DNA of 13,199 nt. Source: Actinomycetota bacterium. Its GTDB lineage: Bacteria > Actinomycetota > Acidimicrobiia > Acidimicrobiales > Ilumatobacteraceae. The stretch covers positions 1 to 13,199 of the forward strand of contig WLSJ01000042.1 in assembly GCA_009705865.1 (NCBI GenBank), given 5' to 3'. Position 1 is the first letter of the stretch; every line of letters starts with the position of its first letter. Below, piece by piece: positions 6,359 to 13,199 of the stretch. Below the pieces are notes generated by a model. It ran no database searches. It had not been told where the DNA came from and was given only the letters and a program-made list of their open reading frames with translations. A program made the translations under genes and the position numbers.

Positions 6359-7980
6359 TGCTTGTCGAGCTTTCTATAGAAAATCTCGGAATCATCGAGA
6401 ACGTCCGTGTGTCTTTCGACAAAGGATTCACTGCATTCACTGGTGAGACCGGCGCCGGGAAAACCATGTTGGTGGAAGCAATCAACTTGGTAGTAGGTCG
6501 TCGAGCAGATGTGTCTGTCATTAGAGACGGCGCAGAAGAGGCTCGGGTCGAAGCTCGATTTGTGACACAGAGTTCAGAAGGTGAAGTGGAAACAATTCTG
6601 TGTCGTGTACTGCATCGAGAAGGCAGAAGTCGCGCGTACATCAATGATCGCATGGCCACTGTCGCTTCGCTCGCTGAAATCGGTGATGAGTTAGTTGATA
6701 TTCATGGTCAACACGCTCATCAACGCCTGTTGTCGCTATCCACTCAGAGAAATTCTCTTGATCAGTTCGGCAATGTAAGCACCACTGAATTGCAGGCCGC
6801 TCGTGAAGCAGTGACTCACATTGATGCAAATCTGGCTGCACTTGGCGGTGATGAAAAGTCTCGTAATCGGGAAATTGACTTACTTCAGTTTCAATGTGAC
6901 GAGATTGAATCAAGTCGAATATCAGGACCTGAAGAAGATCAAGAGTTATCACAAGAAGAAGATGTTCTTACTGATGTGGTTCGGCATCAAGAGTCGTTAC
7001 AGAAAATTGTTTCCTTACTGTCCGATGACGGAGCAGTTATTGATTTGCTCGGACAGGCTGTTTCTGCAATGGCACCTGTTGCATCTTTGCCGACACTGGC
7101 TGAACGACTCCGGTCGTTGGCTGCTGAAGCAAAGGACGTATCTGACACAGTGCGTGATGCAGCCGAAGGGTCAGAACAAGACCCAGCCCGGTTAGAAGAG
7201 ATTCGTCTGCGTCGCCAGAACCTTCGCGATCTGATGCGCAAATATGGAGACACCCTGTCTGACGTGATGGCATTTGGCGCTGAAGCCCGGGAAAGGCTCG
7301 ATGAGCTCACGGGATATGCCGAAAGAGTCAGCGAGCTGGAAAAGGCAAAAGCAGCGGCGTTACGCCACCTATTGGCCTGCCAAAAAGAGGTTGGAAATGC
7401 TCGTCGGGGGGTCGCGCCGAAACTTGCTACTGCCGTACAAAAGAGATTGCGCCAACTTGCCTTGCCGAACGCCACCGTGCAGGTAGCAGTGGGCGACATC
7501 GACACAGACCCTTCGGGCGAGTCAGTCGTATTCATGCTTGCGGCGAACCCAGGCAGCGCTCCTCAACCCATAACAAAGGTTGCCAGCGGAGGAGAATTGG
7601 CTCGAGTGATGCTCGCCTTGCGCTTGGTCCTTACCGGAGATCCAGCCACAATGGTGTTTGATGAAGTTGACGCCGGCATTGGTGGTGAAGCTGCTGTTGC
7701 CGTCGCAACTGCATTACGTGAACTTGGTAGTGGTCACCAGGTGATAGCAGTGACTCACTTGGCCCAGGTCGCAGCTTCAGCCCATGGCCAAGTTGCAGTA
7801 TCAAAATCTGTAAAAGGTGGGAAAACTTTCGGGGCCGCCACTCGCGTAGCTGAGAGCGAGCGAGCATCCGAGATTGCCCGCATGTTGTCAGGTGGAGTGG
7901 CCGATGAATCTGCCAATGCCCACGCCCGAGATTTGTTACAGACACTTGGTGGGCAAAAGAAGCGTTCTCAGCGTTCCTAG
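6358..7980 (+). CDS. recN: DNA repair protein RecN
   Basis: A 540-residue SMC-like ATPase that acts early in double-strand-break repair, bridging and organising DNA ends for RecA. The N-terminal half-site begins MLVELSIENLGIIENV and has a Walker A motif GETGAGKT (residues 29-36). The middle (about 150-380) is helical with charged heptad-like stretches and a short hinge, as expected for RecN's coiled coils. The C-terminal half-site has the ABC signature ASGGELARVMLALR (Ser410-Gly-Gly-Glu413), Walker B TMVFDEVDAGIGG (Asp435, Glu436) and the switch histidine His467 in IAVTHLAQVAA. The length is at the short end of the family, which is roughly 550-590. It ends ARDLLQTLGG plus a basic tail, KKRSQRS. 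The start is fixed by the 1-bp TGATG overlap with nadK. Confidence 0.96.
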   Translation: MLVELSIENLGIIENVRVSFDKGFTAFTGETGAGKTMLVEAINLVVGRRADVSVIRDGAEEARVEARFVTQSSEGEVETILCRVLHREGRSRAYINDRMATVASLAEIGDELVDIHGQHAHQRLLSLSTQRNSLDQFGNVSTTELQAAREAVTHIDANLAALGGDEKSRNREIDLLQFQCDEIESSRISGPEEDQELSQEEDVLTDVVRHQESLQKIVSLLSDDGAVIDLLGQAVSAMAPVASLPTLAERLRSLAAEAKDVSDTVRDAAEGSEQDPARLEEIRLRRQNLRDLMRKYGDTLSDVMAFGAEARERLDELTGYAERVSELEKAKAAALRHLLACQKEVGNARRGVAPKLATAVQKRLRQLALPNATVQVAVGDIDTDPSGESVVFMLAANPGSAPQPITKVASGGELARVMLALRLVLTGDPATMVFDEVDAGIGGEAAVAVATALRELGSGHQVIAVTHLAQVAASAHGQVAVSKSVKGGKTFGAATRVAESERASEIARMLSGGVADESANAHARDLLQTLGGQKKRSQRS

Positions 7981-7983
7981 TCG

Positions 7984-8010
7984 CGGTTTCACTCTGGGGG
8001 TCTCAAACCG
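7984..8010. repeat. Inverted repeat between recN and pyrG
   Basis: CGGTTT (7984-7989) and AAACCG (8005-8010) form a perfect 6-bp inverted repeat around a 15-nt loop, starting 4 bp after the recN stop. There is no T-run after it, so it is a weak terminator candidate at best. It could be an operator or the end of the recN message. TAGGCT at 8013-8018, just beyond it, fits TANNNT and could be a -10 for pyrG, with TTCACT (7988-7993) as a poor -35 at a 19-nt spacing. Confidence 0.3.
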
Positions 8011-8054
8011 ATTAGGCTGTTCTTCCGTTAGCAATTACGTCGGCGGGAGTCTCA

Positions 8055-9695
8055 ATGCCAAAGCACATATTCGTGACAGGTGGCGTTGCAAGTTCCCTCG
8101 GTAAGGGTCTCACTGCTTCTTCTCTCGGACGTCTATTAAAGATGCGTGGTCTTCGCGTCACGATGCAAAAGCTTGATCCGTACATCAACGTAGACCCAGG
8201 CACCATGAACCCGTTCGAACATGGCGAAGTGTTTGTTACAGACGATGGTGGAGAAACAGACCTTGACCTTGGTCACTATGAGCGTTTCATTGATGAAAAT
8301 CTCACACGTAGTTCGAATGCAACAACAGGTTCTATCTATCAAGCAGTCTTGGCAGCAGAACGCCGTGGCGATTACTTAGGTAAGACCGTGCAAGTGATTC
8401 CACACATTACAGATGAGATTAAGCGTCGTATTCGCCGTATCGCCACCGACGATACCGATGTCGTGATTACCGAAGTTGGCGGAACGGTAGGAGACATCGA
8501 GATCCTTCCATTCCTTGAAGCAATTCGTCAGTTCCGCAACGAAGCCGGTCGTGACAACGTGTGTTATCTGCATGTGACTTTGGTGCCATTCATCGGCCCA
8601 AGTGGCGAGCAAAAAACAAAACCAACTCAGCACAGTGTGACAGAACTGCGTTCCCGAGGTATTCAGCCTGATGTCATCGTGTGCCGTAGTGAAGAGCCGT
8701 TGAGTAGCGGTCTGAAGCGCAAGATTTCACATATGTGCGACGTCGATACCAATGCGGTAATCAATGCAGCTGACGTCGGAAACATTTATGAGCTCCCTCT
8801 CGTTCTGCATGACGAAGGGCTCGACACTGTTGTGTGCGACATCTTGCGTCTCGACAGTGCTGTTGATTTGTCTTCTTGGGAGAAGCTTGTAGCGCAGGTA
8901 GATGCTTCAGTGAAGCCCGTGAAAATCGGCCTCATCGGAAAATATGTTGAATTGCAAGATGCGTATTTGTCAGTCGTTGAAAGTTTGAAGCATGCCGGAT
9001 TCCATCACGGGGCAAAAGTTGAAATCGATTGGATCCAGGCTGAAGACGTCGAAGGCCTGTTGGCATCGGGTCGACTTGATGCTCTTGACGGAATGGTTAT
9101 TCCCGGGGGGTTCGGCCCACGCGGTATTGAAGGCAAGATTGCAGCAGCGGCTTATTCGCGCGAGAACTTGGTTCCGTGTTTAGGTTTGTGTCTTGGTATG
9201 CAAGTCATGACAATTGAATATGCTCGTCATGTTCTTGGTATGGCAGATGCCAACAGTACGGAGTTCGACCCTTCCACCACTCATCCAGTGATTGATCTGA
9301 TGGTTGATCAGCGTGATGTCACCATGAAGGGCGGCACAATGAGACTCGGCGCCTATTACGCAGTATTGCAACCTGGTACGAAGGTGGCAGAGGCTTATGG
9401 TGAGACCGTGGTCAGTGAACGTCATCGCCATCGTTATGAGTTCAATTACAACTTCCATGCTCGGTTCGAAGAAAGCGGCTTTTTGTGCAGCGGCACTTCG
9501 CCCGATAAACGTCTCGTTGAATTTATTGAGATGGAAAACCACCCGTATTGGGTCGGGACACAAGCTCATCCTGAATTCAAGAGCCGTCCAGATCGTCCGC
9601 ACCCACTTTTCAGAGAACTGATTGCAGCGTCTTTGGTGAATCGTGAAAAGCGTCTTGCCCGTGAGGCAACCGCAACTGTCGCACAATCAGCCTGA
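8055..9695 (+). CDS. pyrG: CTP synthase (glutamine-hydrolysing)
   Basis: A 546-residue enzyme that makes CTP from UTP, ATP and glutamine, the last step of pyrimidine nucleotide synthesis. The amidoligase domain opens with HIFVTGGVASSLGKGLTASS (residues 4-23), the ATP-binding loop. LDPYINVDPGTMNPFEHGEV and DDGGETDLDLGHYERF follow, then EVGGTVGDIE. The class I glutamine amidotransferase domain, from about residue 290, has the oxyanion region PGGFGPRG and the nucleophile Cys379 in CLGLCLGMQ. The C-terminal His505 and Glu507 in AHPEFKSRP complete the catalytic triad. The ATG is preceded by GGGAG 5 nt upstream. The two genes found between recN and pyrG in M. tuberculosis (Rv1697 and Rv1698/mctB) are missing here, leaving only 74 bp. 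The NUDIX gene starts 8 bp downstream, so an operon is likely. Confidence 0.98.
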   Translation: MPKHIFVTGGVASSLGKGLTASSLGRLLKMRGLRVTMQKLDPYINVDPGTMNPFEHGEVFVTDDGGETDLDLGHYERFIDENLTRSSNATTGSIYQAVLAAERRGDYLGKTVQVIPHITDEIKRRIRRIATDDTDVVITEVGGTVGDIEILPFLEAIRQFRNEAGRDNVCYLHVTLVPFIGPSGEQKTKPTQHSVTELRSRGIQPDVIVCRSEEPLSSGLKRKISHMCDVDTNAVINAADVGNIYELPLVLHDEGLDTVVCDILRLDSAVDLSSWEKLVAQVDASVKPVKIGLIGKYVELQDAYLSVVESLKHAGFHHGAKVEIDWIQAEDVEGLLASGRLDALDGMVIPGGFGPRGIEGKIAAAAYSRENLVPCLGLCLGMQVMTIEYARHVLGMADANSTEFDPSTTHPVIDLMVDQRDVTMKGGTMRLGAYYAVLQPGTKVAEAYGETVVSERHRHRYEFNYNFHARFEESGFLCSGTSPDKRLVEFIEMENHPYWVGTQAHPEFKSRPDRPHPLFRELIAASLVNREKRLAREATATVAQSA

Positions 9696-9703
9696 AAGAG
9701 ATT

Positions 9704-10270
9704 GTGAACCACAGCGACCATAAAGGTTTCGCCTCTACTGCTCTTGATGTGGTTCATGCATGGGCAAAGTTTCGGTTGGTGCGTCGATCTGTTCGCGGTC
9801 CTCGGGGCGACGTATTCGAACGCACGCATCTCAGCACTCCTGGTGCAGTGGGTGTCGTTGCACTGACTCCTGACAATTACATTGTTCTGGTATCCCAGTA
9901 CAGATCATCGTTTGATGAATTTGTGTTGGAAATACCTGCTGGCATGCGAGACATCGACGGAGAAGAACCGGCGCGTACTGCCATGCGTGAGCTGGCAGAA
10001 GAAACAGGATATGTGGCAGCTGATATTGAGTATCTCGGTTCATGCTTGTCATCTCCGGGAGTAACCGATTCTGTCGTCGAACTATTTGTTGCGCGCGGTG
10101 TGGTGCCAGGCCAGTCTTTCCCAGAGGGTCCAGAGGAAATGGAAATGGACGTGTTGTGTGTTCCCTTTGCTGAGGCCCTAGAGATGGTCGAGCAAGGCGT
10201 GCTTACGGATGCAAAAAGTTCTGTAGCAATTTTGTTGACCGCCCGTCGTTTTAGTGATCTCGGACAGTGA
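9704..10270 (+). CDS. NUDIX hydrolase, probable ADP-ribose pyrophosphatase
   Basis: A 188-residue NUDIX protein of the ADP-ribose pyrophosphatase type, which splits ADP-ribose and similar nucleotide sugars into AMP and a sugar phosphate with Mg2+. The NUDIX box lies at residues 80-104, with the core REL.EE.GYV (Arg95, Glu96, Glu99, Glu100). The Gly80-to-Glu spacing is six residues rather than the canonical five, a one-residue expansion I recall in Rv1700-type actinobacterial enzymes. FVLEIPAGMRD just before the box and SPGVTDSVVELFVA after it are typical of ADP-ribose-acting members. Gene order pyrG, NUDIX, xerD matches Rv1699-Rv1701. The start is GTG at 9704, with a purine-rich GAAAGAG at 9694-9700 as Shine-Dalgarno. 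It lies 8 bp after pyrG and 3 bp before xerD. Confidence 0.92.
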   Translation: MNHSDHKGFASTALDVVHAWAKFRLVRRSVRGPRGDVFERTHLSTPGAVGVVALTPDNYIVLVSQYRSSFDEFVLEIPAGMRDIDGEEPARTAMRELAEETGYVAADIEYLGSCLSSPGVTDSVVELFVARGVVPGQSFPEGPEEMEMDVLCVPFAEALEMVEQGVLTDAKSSVAILLTARRFSDLGQ

Positions 10271-10273
10271 ATC

Positions 10274-11209
10274 ATGGCAAAGGTGACAACTGCAGAACGA
10301 GATGCTGAACTAATAGAAGAATTTCTTCGGTGGATGACAGTTGAGCGCGGGCGAGCCTCCAATACGATTTCAAATTATCGACGTGATCTCTTGCGTTATG
10401 TCACATACTTGTCCGAGAACGACAAGAGCCTATTGACTTGTAAAGAATCTGACATCGAGAACTACGTGCGAGTTCTGCAGACATCGGGCGACGCATCAGC
10501 GAGCACTGCACGCAGGCTTGCCGCAATTCGTATGGCTCATGGTTTTCTCCATACTGAAGGCCAACGCAGAGACAACCCCACAGTGCGGATTGAAGGGGTG
10601 AAGGTGCCGGGCGGCGTTCCAAAGCCTCTCAGTCTTGATGAAGTGACTTCCTTGCTCGAAGTAATGACGGGAGATTCAGCAACCGAGATGCGCGACAGAG
10701 CTCTCTTAGAGTTCCTGTATGCCACCGGTGCACGTATATCCGAAGCGTGTGATGTCAACCTCGATGACATTGACTTGTCGTCTGGCGTAGTCCGACTGTT
10801 TGGTAAAGGTTCAAAGGAAAGAGTTGTTCCGTTTGGTCGCATGGCACAGACGCGTATTCGTGAATACATCGGTTCTGAGGGTCGAGGTCAGTTAGAACCA
10901 GAAGTATGGGCTCGAGGAACTGACAGAGACGCAGTATTTCTGACAAATCGTGGGCGACGGCTAAATAGACAGAAAGCGTGGCACGTTGTTCGTGACGCGG
11001 GAGTGAGGGCCGGTATTACGCGCGAACTCTCTCCTCATGTTCTTCGGCACTCATGCGCTACCCATATGTTGGAACACGGAGCAGATTTGCGCATTGTGCA
11101 AGAGATGTTGGGTCACGCAACAATTTCAACAACGCAGATTTATACAAAGGTGTCGAACGACAGGTTGTGGGCTGTCTATAGGGATGCTCACCCAAGGGCT
11201 ACGGGATGA
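10274..11209 (+). CDS. xerD: Tyrosine recombinase XerD
   Basis: A 311-residue site-specific recombinase that, with a partner Xer protein and FtsK, resolves chromosome dimers at dif near division. The N-terminal SAM-like core-binding domain (about 10-95) includes IEEFLRWMTVERGRASNTIS and YRRDLLRY. The catalytic domain shows the full set: Arg154 (YATGARISE), Lys178 (LFGKGSKERVVP), His255 and Arg258 (LSPHVLRHS), His281 (MLGHATISTT) and the nucleophile Tyr290 (QIYTKV). Length is typical of XerC/XerD. The choice of XerD over a mobile integrase rests on strong family match and conserved synteny (Rv1701). The Shine-Dalgarno is weak; the ATG follows the NUDIX stop by 3 bp, so reinitiation is likely. 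Its stop overlaps the HD gene's ATG by 4 bp (ATGA). Confidence 0.95.
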   Translation: MAKVTTAERDAELIEEFLRWMTVERGRASNTISNYRRDLLRYVTYLSENDKSLLTCKESDIENYVRVLQTSGDASASTARRLAAIRMAHGFLHTEGQRRDNPTVRIEGVKVPGGVPKPLSLDEVTSLLEVMTGDSATEMRDRALLEFLYATGARISEACDVNLDDIDLSSGVVRLFGKGSKERVVPFGRMAQTRIREYIGSEGRGQLEPEVWARGTDRDAVFLTNRGRRLNRQKAWHVVRDAGVRAGITRELSPHVLRHSCATHMLEHGADLRIVQEMLGHATISTTQIYTKVSNDRLWAVYRDAHPRATG

Positions 11210-11646
11210 AAATCAGACATTTAGTAAAGAGATTTTTTGGCTCGATCTCCCACACGTTGCCCACTCAAGAGCAAGTGGAATTAGTTCGATCGATTCTCAT
11301 GAATGAAGAACTGATTTTGTGGTCTCGTATGCAAGCGAGAGATCAACGCCACAGTGTCGAGGTACTGGAACGATTTACAAGATTGGTACCTGAATCGACT
11401 CGGTCTGAACGAGCGGCGGCTCTGCTCCATGACATTGGAAAGATAGAGTCGCAACTCGGTCTCGTAGGGCGAGTGTTGGCGACAATCATCGGCCCGCGAG
11501 GTAAATATCTCAGCTCATATCATGAGCATGAAAAAATTGGAACTCAACTTGTGAAGATCACTAGTGATCAGAGAACAATTGATCTCGTGAGCGGTCAATG
11601 TGAAGACGAGGTTGCAATGGCTCTGCGAGCCGCCGACGATATCTAG
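11206..11646 (+). CDS. Small HD-domain protein (putative metal-dependent phosphohydrolase)
   Basis: A 146-residue protein consisting almost entirely of an HD domain. The metal-binding signature is visible in order: His49 (DQRHSVEV), His75-Asp76 in LLHDIGKIES, the YHEHEKIG region with His106 and His108, and Asp144 or Asp145 near the C terminus (RAADDI). HD domains usually hydrolyse phosphomonoesters or phosphodiesters of nucleotides; the substrate here is unknown. The N terminus is basic (KIRHLVKRFFG) and could touch nucleic acid or membrane, which is speculation. It overlaps xerD by 4 bp, so it is probably translated from the same message. No equivalent lies next to M. tuberculosis xerD as far as I recall. 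The stop TAG shares a CTAG with the stop of the convergent trpS, so the protein ends with almost nothing after the last HD residue. Confidence 0.85.
   Translation: MKIRHLVKRFFGSISHTLPTQEQVELVRSILMNEELILWSRMQARDQRHSVEVLERFTRLVPESTRSERAAALLHDIGKIESQLGLVGRVLATIIGPRGKYLSSYHEHEKIGTQLVKITSDQRTIDLVSGQCEDEVAMALRAADDI
11643..11646. other. CTAG shared by two convergent stop codons
   Basis: The palindrome CTAG contains the plus-strand stop TAG of the HD gene (11644-11646) and the minus-strand stop TAG of trpS (11645-11643). The two genes overlap by 4 bp, and no terminator hairpin can fit between them. Confidence 0.95.
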
Positions 11647-12632
11647 ATTCGGGGCATTAAACCGATTGCCGAGTGAGCTCGAGCCAAAGTAGACGAAGCG
11701 ACGTGTCGTGCGCGTTCGTTACCAATAGATAACAGACGAGCAAGTTCTGCTTTGTCTTTCATCAGCTCAGAAAATCGATTTCGGATTGGTTCGATAACGG
11801 CTATGACTGCGTCACCTGTATCGCTCTTCAATGCTCCGTATTGTGAATATTGAGAGACCAATTGCTCAATTGAGACTCCGGTTGAAGCGGACAAGATATC
11901 AAGAAGGTTTGATATTCCTGGCTTATTAACGGTGTCGTATTTGACTTCGCTATCTGAGTCAGTGACTGCTCGTTTGAATTTTTTAGAGATAGACGCATTG
12001 TCATCCAATAGATAAATCAGTCCACTGTCTGTGAGAGATGATTTAGACATTTTTGAGGTGGGGTCTTGTAGGTCCATGACGCGAGCCCCTGCGGCAGGAT
12101 GTACAGCCTTAGGTAGAACAAAAGTGTCACCAAAACGATGATTGAAACGAACCGCGATGTCTCTTGTTATCTCGATGTGCTGTCGTTGGTCATCGCCAAC
12201 AGGAACTTCGTCTGCGTCGTACAGCAAAATGTCGGCGGCTTGAAGAGCGGGGTATGTAAACAATCCGGCCGATACGAACTCAGCCTCTCGGCGTGCAGAC
12301 TTGTCCTTGAATTGAGTCATGCGGCTGAGTTCGCCGAACGACACCGTGCATTCCATGATCCATGCGAGTTCCGTATGTTCGTGAATGTGGCTTTGTACAA
12401 AAACAGTCGCTACTTCTGGGTCAAGACCGCAGGCGAAAAGTAGAGCTGCTAGCTCTACAGTCTGGGTGCCAATCACGCCGGGGGAGTCGATGACCGTGAG
12501 TGCATGGAGGTCGACTATTCCGTGGAAAACATCTCCGTTGTGCTGGCCCGATACCCAATTGACGAGGGCGCCCAAATAGTTACCTAAGTGCACAGACCCT
12601 GTGGGCTGAATGCAAGAGAGAACGCGTGGCAC
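11643..12632 (-). CDS. trpS: Tryptophanyl-tRNA synthetase
   Basis: A 329-residue class I aminoacyl-tRNA synthetase that charges tRNA-Trp. The ATP-binding HIGH motif appears as SVHLGNYLGA (His15 to Asn18) after RVLSCIQPTG. The KMSKS loop is intact at residues 193-197 (TSKMSKSS). Other family marks are FHGIVDLHALT, TVSFGELSRMTQFKDKS and the specificity region ADILLYDADEVPVGDDQRQHIE. Length is normal for bacterial TrpS. I place the start at GTG 12632, giving MPRVLSCIQPTG, because TAGATT lies exactly 6 nt upstream and there is no Shine-Dalgarno. A TTG at 12638 would add two residues. It is read divergently from scpA and convergently to the HD gene, and occupies part of the place where mycobacteria have parA. 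Confidence 0.95.
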   Translation of the reverse strand: MPRVLSCIQPTGSVHLGNYLGALVNWVSGQHNGDVFHGIVDLHALTVIDSPGVIGTQTVELAALLFACGLDPEVATVFVQSHIHEHTELAWIMECTVSFGELSRMTQFKDKSARREAEFVSAGLFTYPALQAADILLYDADEVPVGDDQRQHIEITRDIAVRFNHRFGDTFVLPKAVHPAAGARVMDLQDPTSKMSKSSLTDSGLIYLLDDNASISKKFKRAVTDSDSEVKYDTVNKPGISNLLDILSASTGVSIEQLVSQYSQYGALKSDTGDAVIAVIEPIRNRFSELMKDKAELARLLSIGNERARHVASSTLARAHSAIGLMPRI

Positions 12633-12638
12633 ATTCAA

Positions 12639-12644
12639 AATCTA
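12639..12644 (-). promoter_or_regulatory. Candidate leaderless promoter -10 of trpS
   Basis: On the minus strand TAGATT (12644 to 12639) fits TANNNT and is followed by exactly 6 nt and the GTG at 12632, the spacing expected when transcription starts at the first base of the start codon. No -35 is evident at the usual spacing. Confidence 0.5.
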
Positions 12645-12673
12645 CTTGCTAGGCATCGATTCTCGGTGGTTAA

Positions 12674-12711
12674 TTGACGGTCTGGGTGCCTGGGGCAACT
12701 ACGATGGGACA
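12674..12711 (+). promoter_or_regulatory. Candidate leaderless promoter of scpA
   Basis: TACGAT at 12700-12705 fits TANNNT and is followed by exactly 6 nt and the scpA GTG at 12712. TTGACG at 12674-12679 is a good -35 sequence but the spacer is 20 nt, longer than the usual 16-18, so its use is doubtful. No properly spaced Shine-Dalgarno precedes the GTG. Confidence 0.45.
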
Positions 12712-13199
12712 GTGGCAATAGACGTAGCAACACCCGTATACGAGGGCCCCTTTGACTTATTGCTCCACTTGATCCTTCGCGAAGAGGTGGATATCCACGA
12801 GATCAGTCTTTCCACAATCGTTGATGCATATCTGGCTGAACTGAGCAAGATGCAAGAGCTAGATCTTGAAGTGGCTACAGAATTCTTGTTGATCGCCGCG
12901 ACGTTAATCGAGTTGAAAACGCGCCGTTTATTGCCAGGGCGCGAAGCAGTCGACCTTGACGATGAATTGGCTCTGTGGGAGGAGCGAGACCTCTTGCTGG
13001 CTCGACTCTTAGAGTGCAAGACGTTTAAGGATGTCGCAAAGATTCTTGCGACATTTGTTGATGACGCTGACAGGGTCTATGGGCGGCTAGTCGGGCCCGA
13101 TGATCGCTTTGCTGACGTAGCACCTGACCTTCTGGAAGGCCTAACTATTGAGAAGTTGGAGCGCGGTTTCATTAGTGCCATTACGCCGCGCAGACGCGA
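12712..13199 (+). CDS. scpA: Segregation and condensation protein A (3' truncated by window edge)
   Basis: The frame from GTG 12712 is open to the window end, giving 162 codons of ScpA, the kleisin that joins SMC and ScpB in the bacterial condensin complex for chromosome folding and segregation. The N terminus carries the hallmark VYEGPFDLLLHLILREEVDIHEISL (within residues 9-35), which binds the SMC neck. It is followed by IVDAYLAEL and the helix EVATEFLLIAATLIELKTRRLLPG, both strongly family-like. The C-terminal winged-helix domain lies beyond the window. The GTG is chosen because homologues start a few residues before the YEGP.DLLL motif and a TANNNT hexamer sits 6 nt upstream. The frame is open further upstream with a TTG at 12646, which is less likely. 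It is divergent from trpS; in mycobacteria parA precedes scpA instead. Confidence 0.93.
   Translation, partial: MAIDVATPVYEGPFDLLLHLILREEVDIHEISLSTIVDAYLAELSKMQELDLEVATEFLLIAATLIELKTRRLLPGREAVDLDDELALWEERDLLLARLLECKTFKDVAKILATFVDDADRVYGRLVGPDDRFADVAPDLLEGLTIEKLERGFISAITPRRR

Noticed and set aside
6987..7535. Long minus-strand open frame inside recN (182 codons)
   Set aside because: Ser/Ala/Arg-rich shadow of recN with no family features; recN's own motifs are intact throughout.
8018..8054. Bacillus-type pyrG control by reiterative G addition at a GGG start
   Set aside because: No GGGC sits at the likely transcription start 6-7 nt after TAGGCT.
9180..9686. Long minus-strand open frame inside pyrG (168 codons)
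   Set aside because: Shadow of the conserved amidotransferase domain; composition is not protein-like.
10274..11209. Tyrosine recombinase as part of a mobile element
   Set aside because: It sits in conserved housekeeping order after pyrG and a NUDIX gene, and there are no att-like repeats, tRNA or phage genes nearby.

Overview
The window is a compact, protein-coding stretch of an actinobacterial chromosome. The backbone order TPR protein, HAD phosphatase, tlyA, nadK, recN, pyrG, NUDIX, xerD, scpA is the order known from Mycobacterium tuberculosis (Rv1691-Rv1692, Rv1694-Rv1696, Rv1699-Rv1701, Rv1709). Base composition looks intermediate rather than very GC-rich. Together with trpS beside scpA and an inserted class I aldolase, this suggests a lower-GC lineage such as Acidimicrobiia (for example a freshwater Ilumatobacter relative). 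That taxonomic guess is inference and is only moderately supported.

Layout. Bases 1-1325 hold the 3' part of a large gene: a long Arg/Asp-rich tandem-repeat tail (3-494), a basic linker, and a TPR domain. It is followed by a small SSB-like OB-fold gene (1360-1734) and a class I fructose-bisphosphate aldolase (1814-2701). A DUF1015 gene lies on the minus strand (2702-3889 or 3925), tail-to-tail with the aldolase and head-to-head with a HAD-IIA phosphatase (3918-4709). Next come tlyA, nadK and recN, coupled by 4-bp and 1-bp overlaps. A second run, pyrG, NUDIX hydrolase, xerD and a small HD-domain gene, ends convergently against trpS on the minus strand. The trpS and scpA genes diverge from a 79-bp intergenic region, and scpA runs off the right edge.

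How the genes work together. The theme is housekeeping: DNA repair and chromosome maintenance (SSB-like protein, RecN, XerD, ScpA), rRNA methylation (TlyA), nucleotide and cofactor supply (NadK, PyrG, ADP-ribose hydrolase), tRNA charging (TrpS), and carbon or lipid-head metabolism (aldolase, HAD phosphatase). I see no mobile element, CRISPR array, RNA gene or phage gene.

The most unusual features are these. (a) The TPR protein's tail is built of 10-codon modules arranged in super-repeats that shorten by exactly one module each time (58, 48, 38 codons). (b) Three genes without a Shine-Dalgarno sequence (tlyA, trpS, scpA) each carry a TANNNT hexamer exactly 6 nt before the start codon, the leaderless-transcript signature. 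(c) Two convergent gene pairs have no intergenic space at all, one of them sharing its two stop codons inside a CTAG. No intergenic stretch exceeds 80 bases, so there are no large empty regions.
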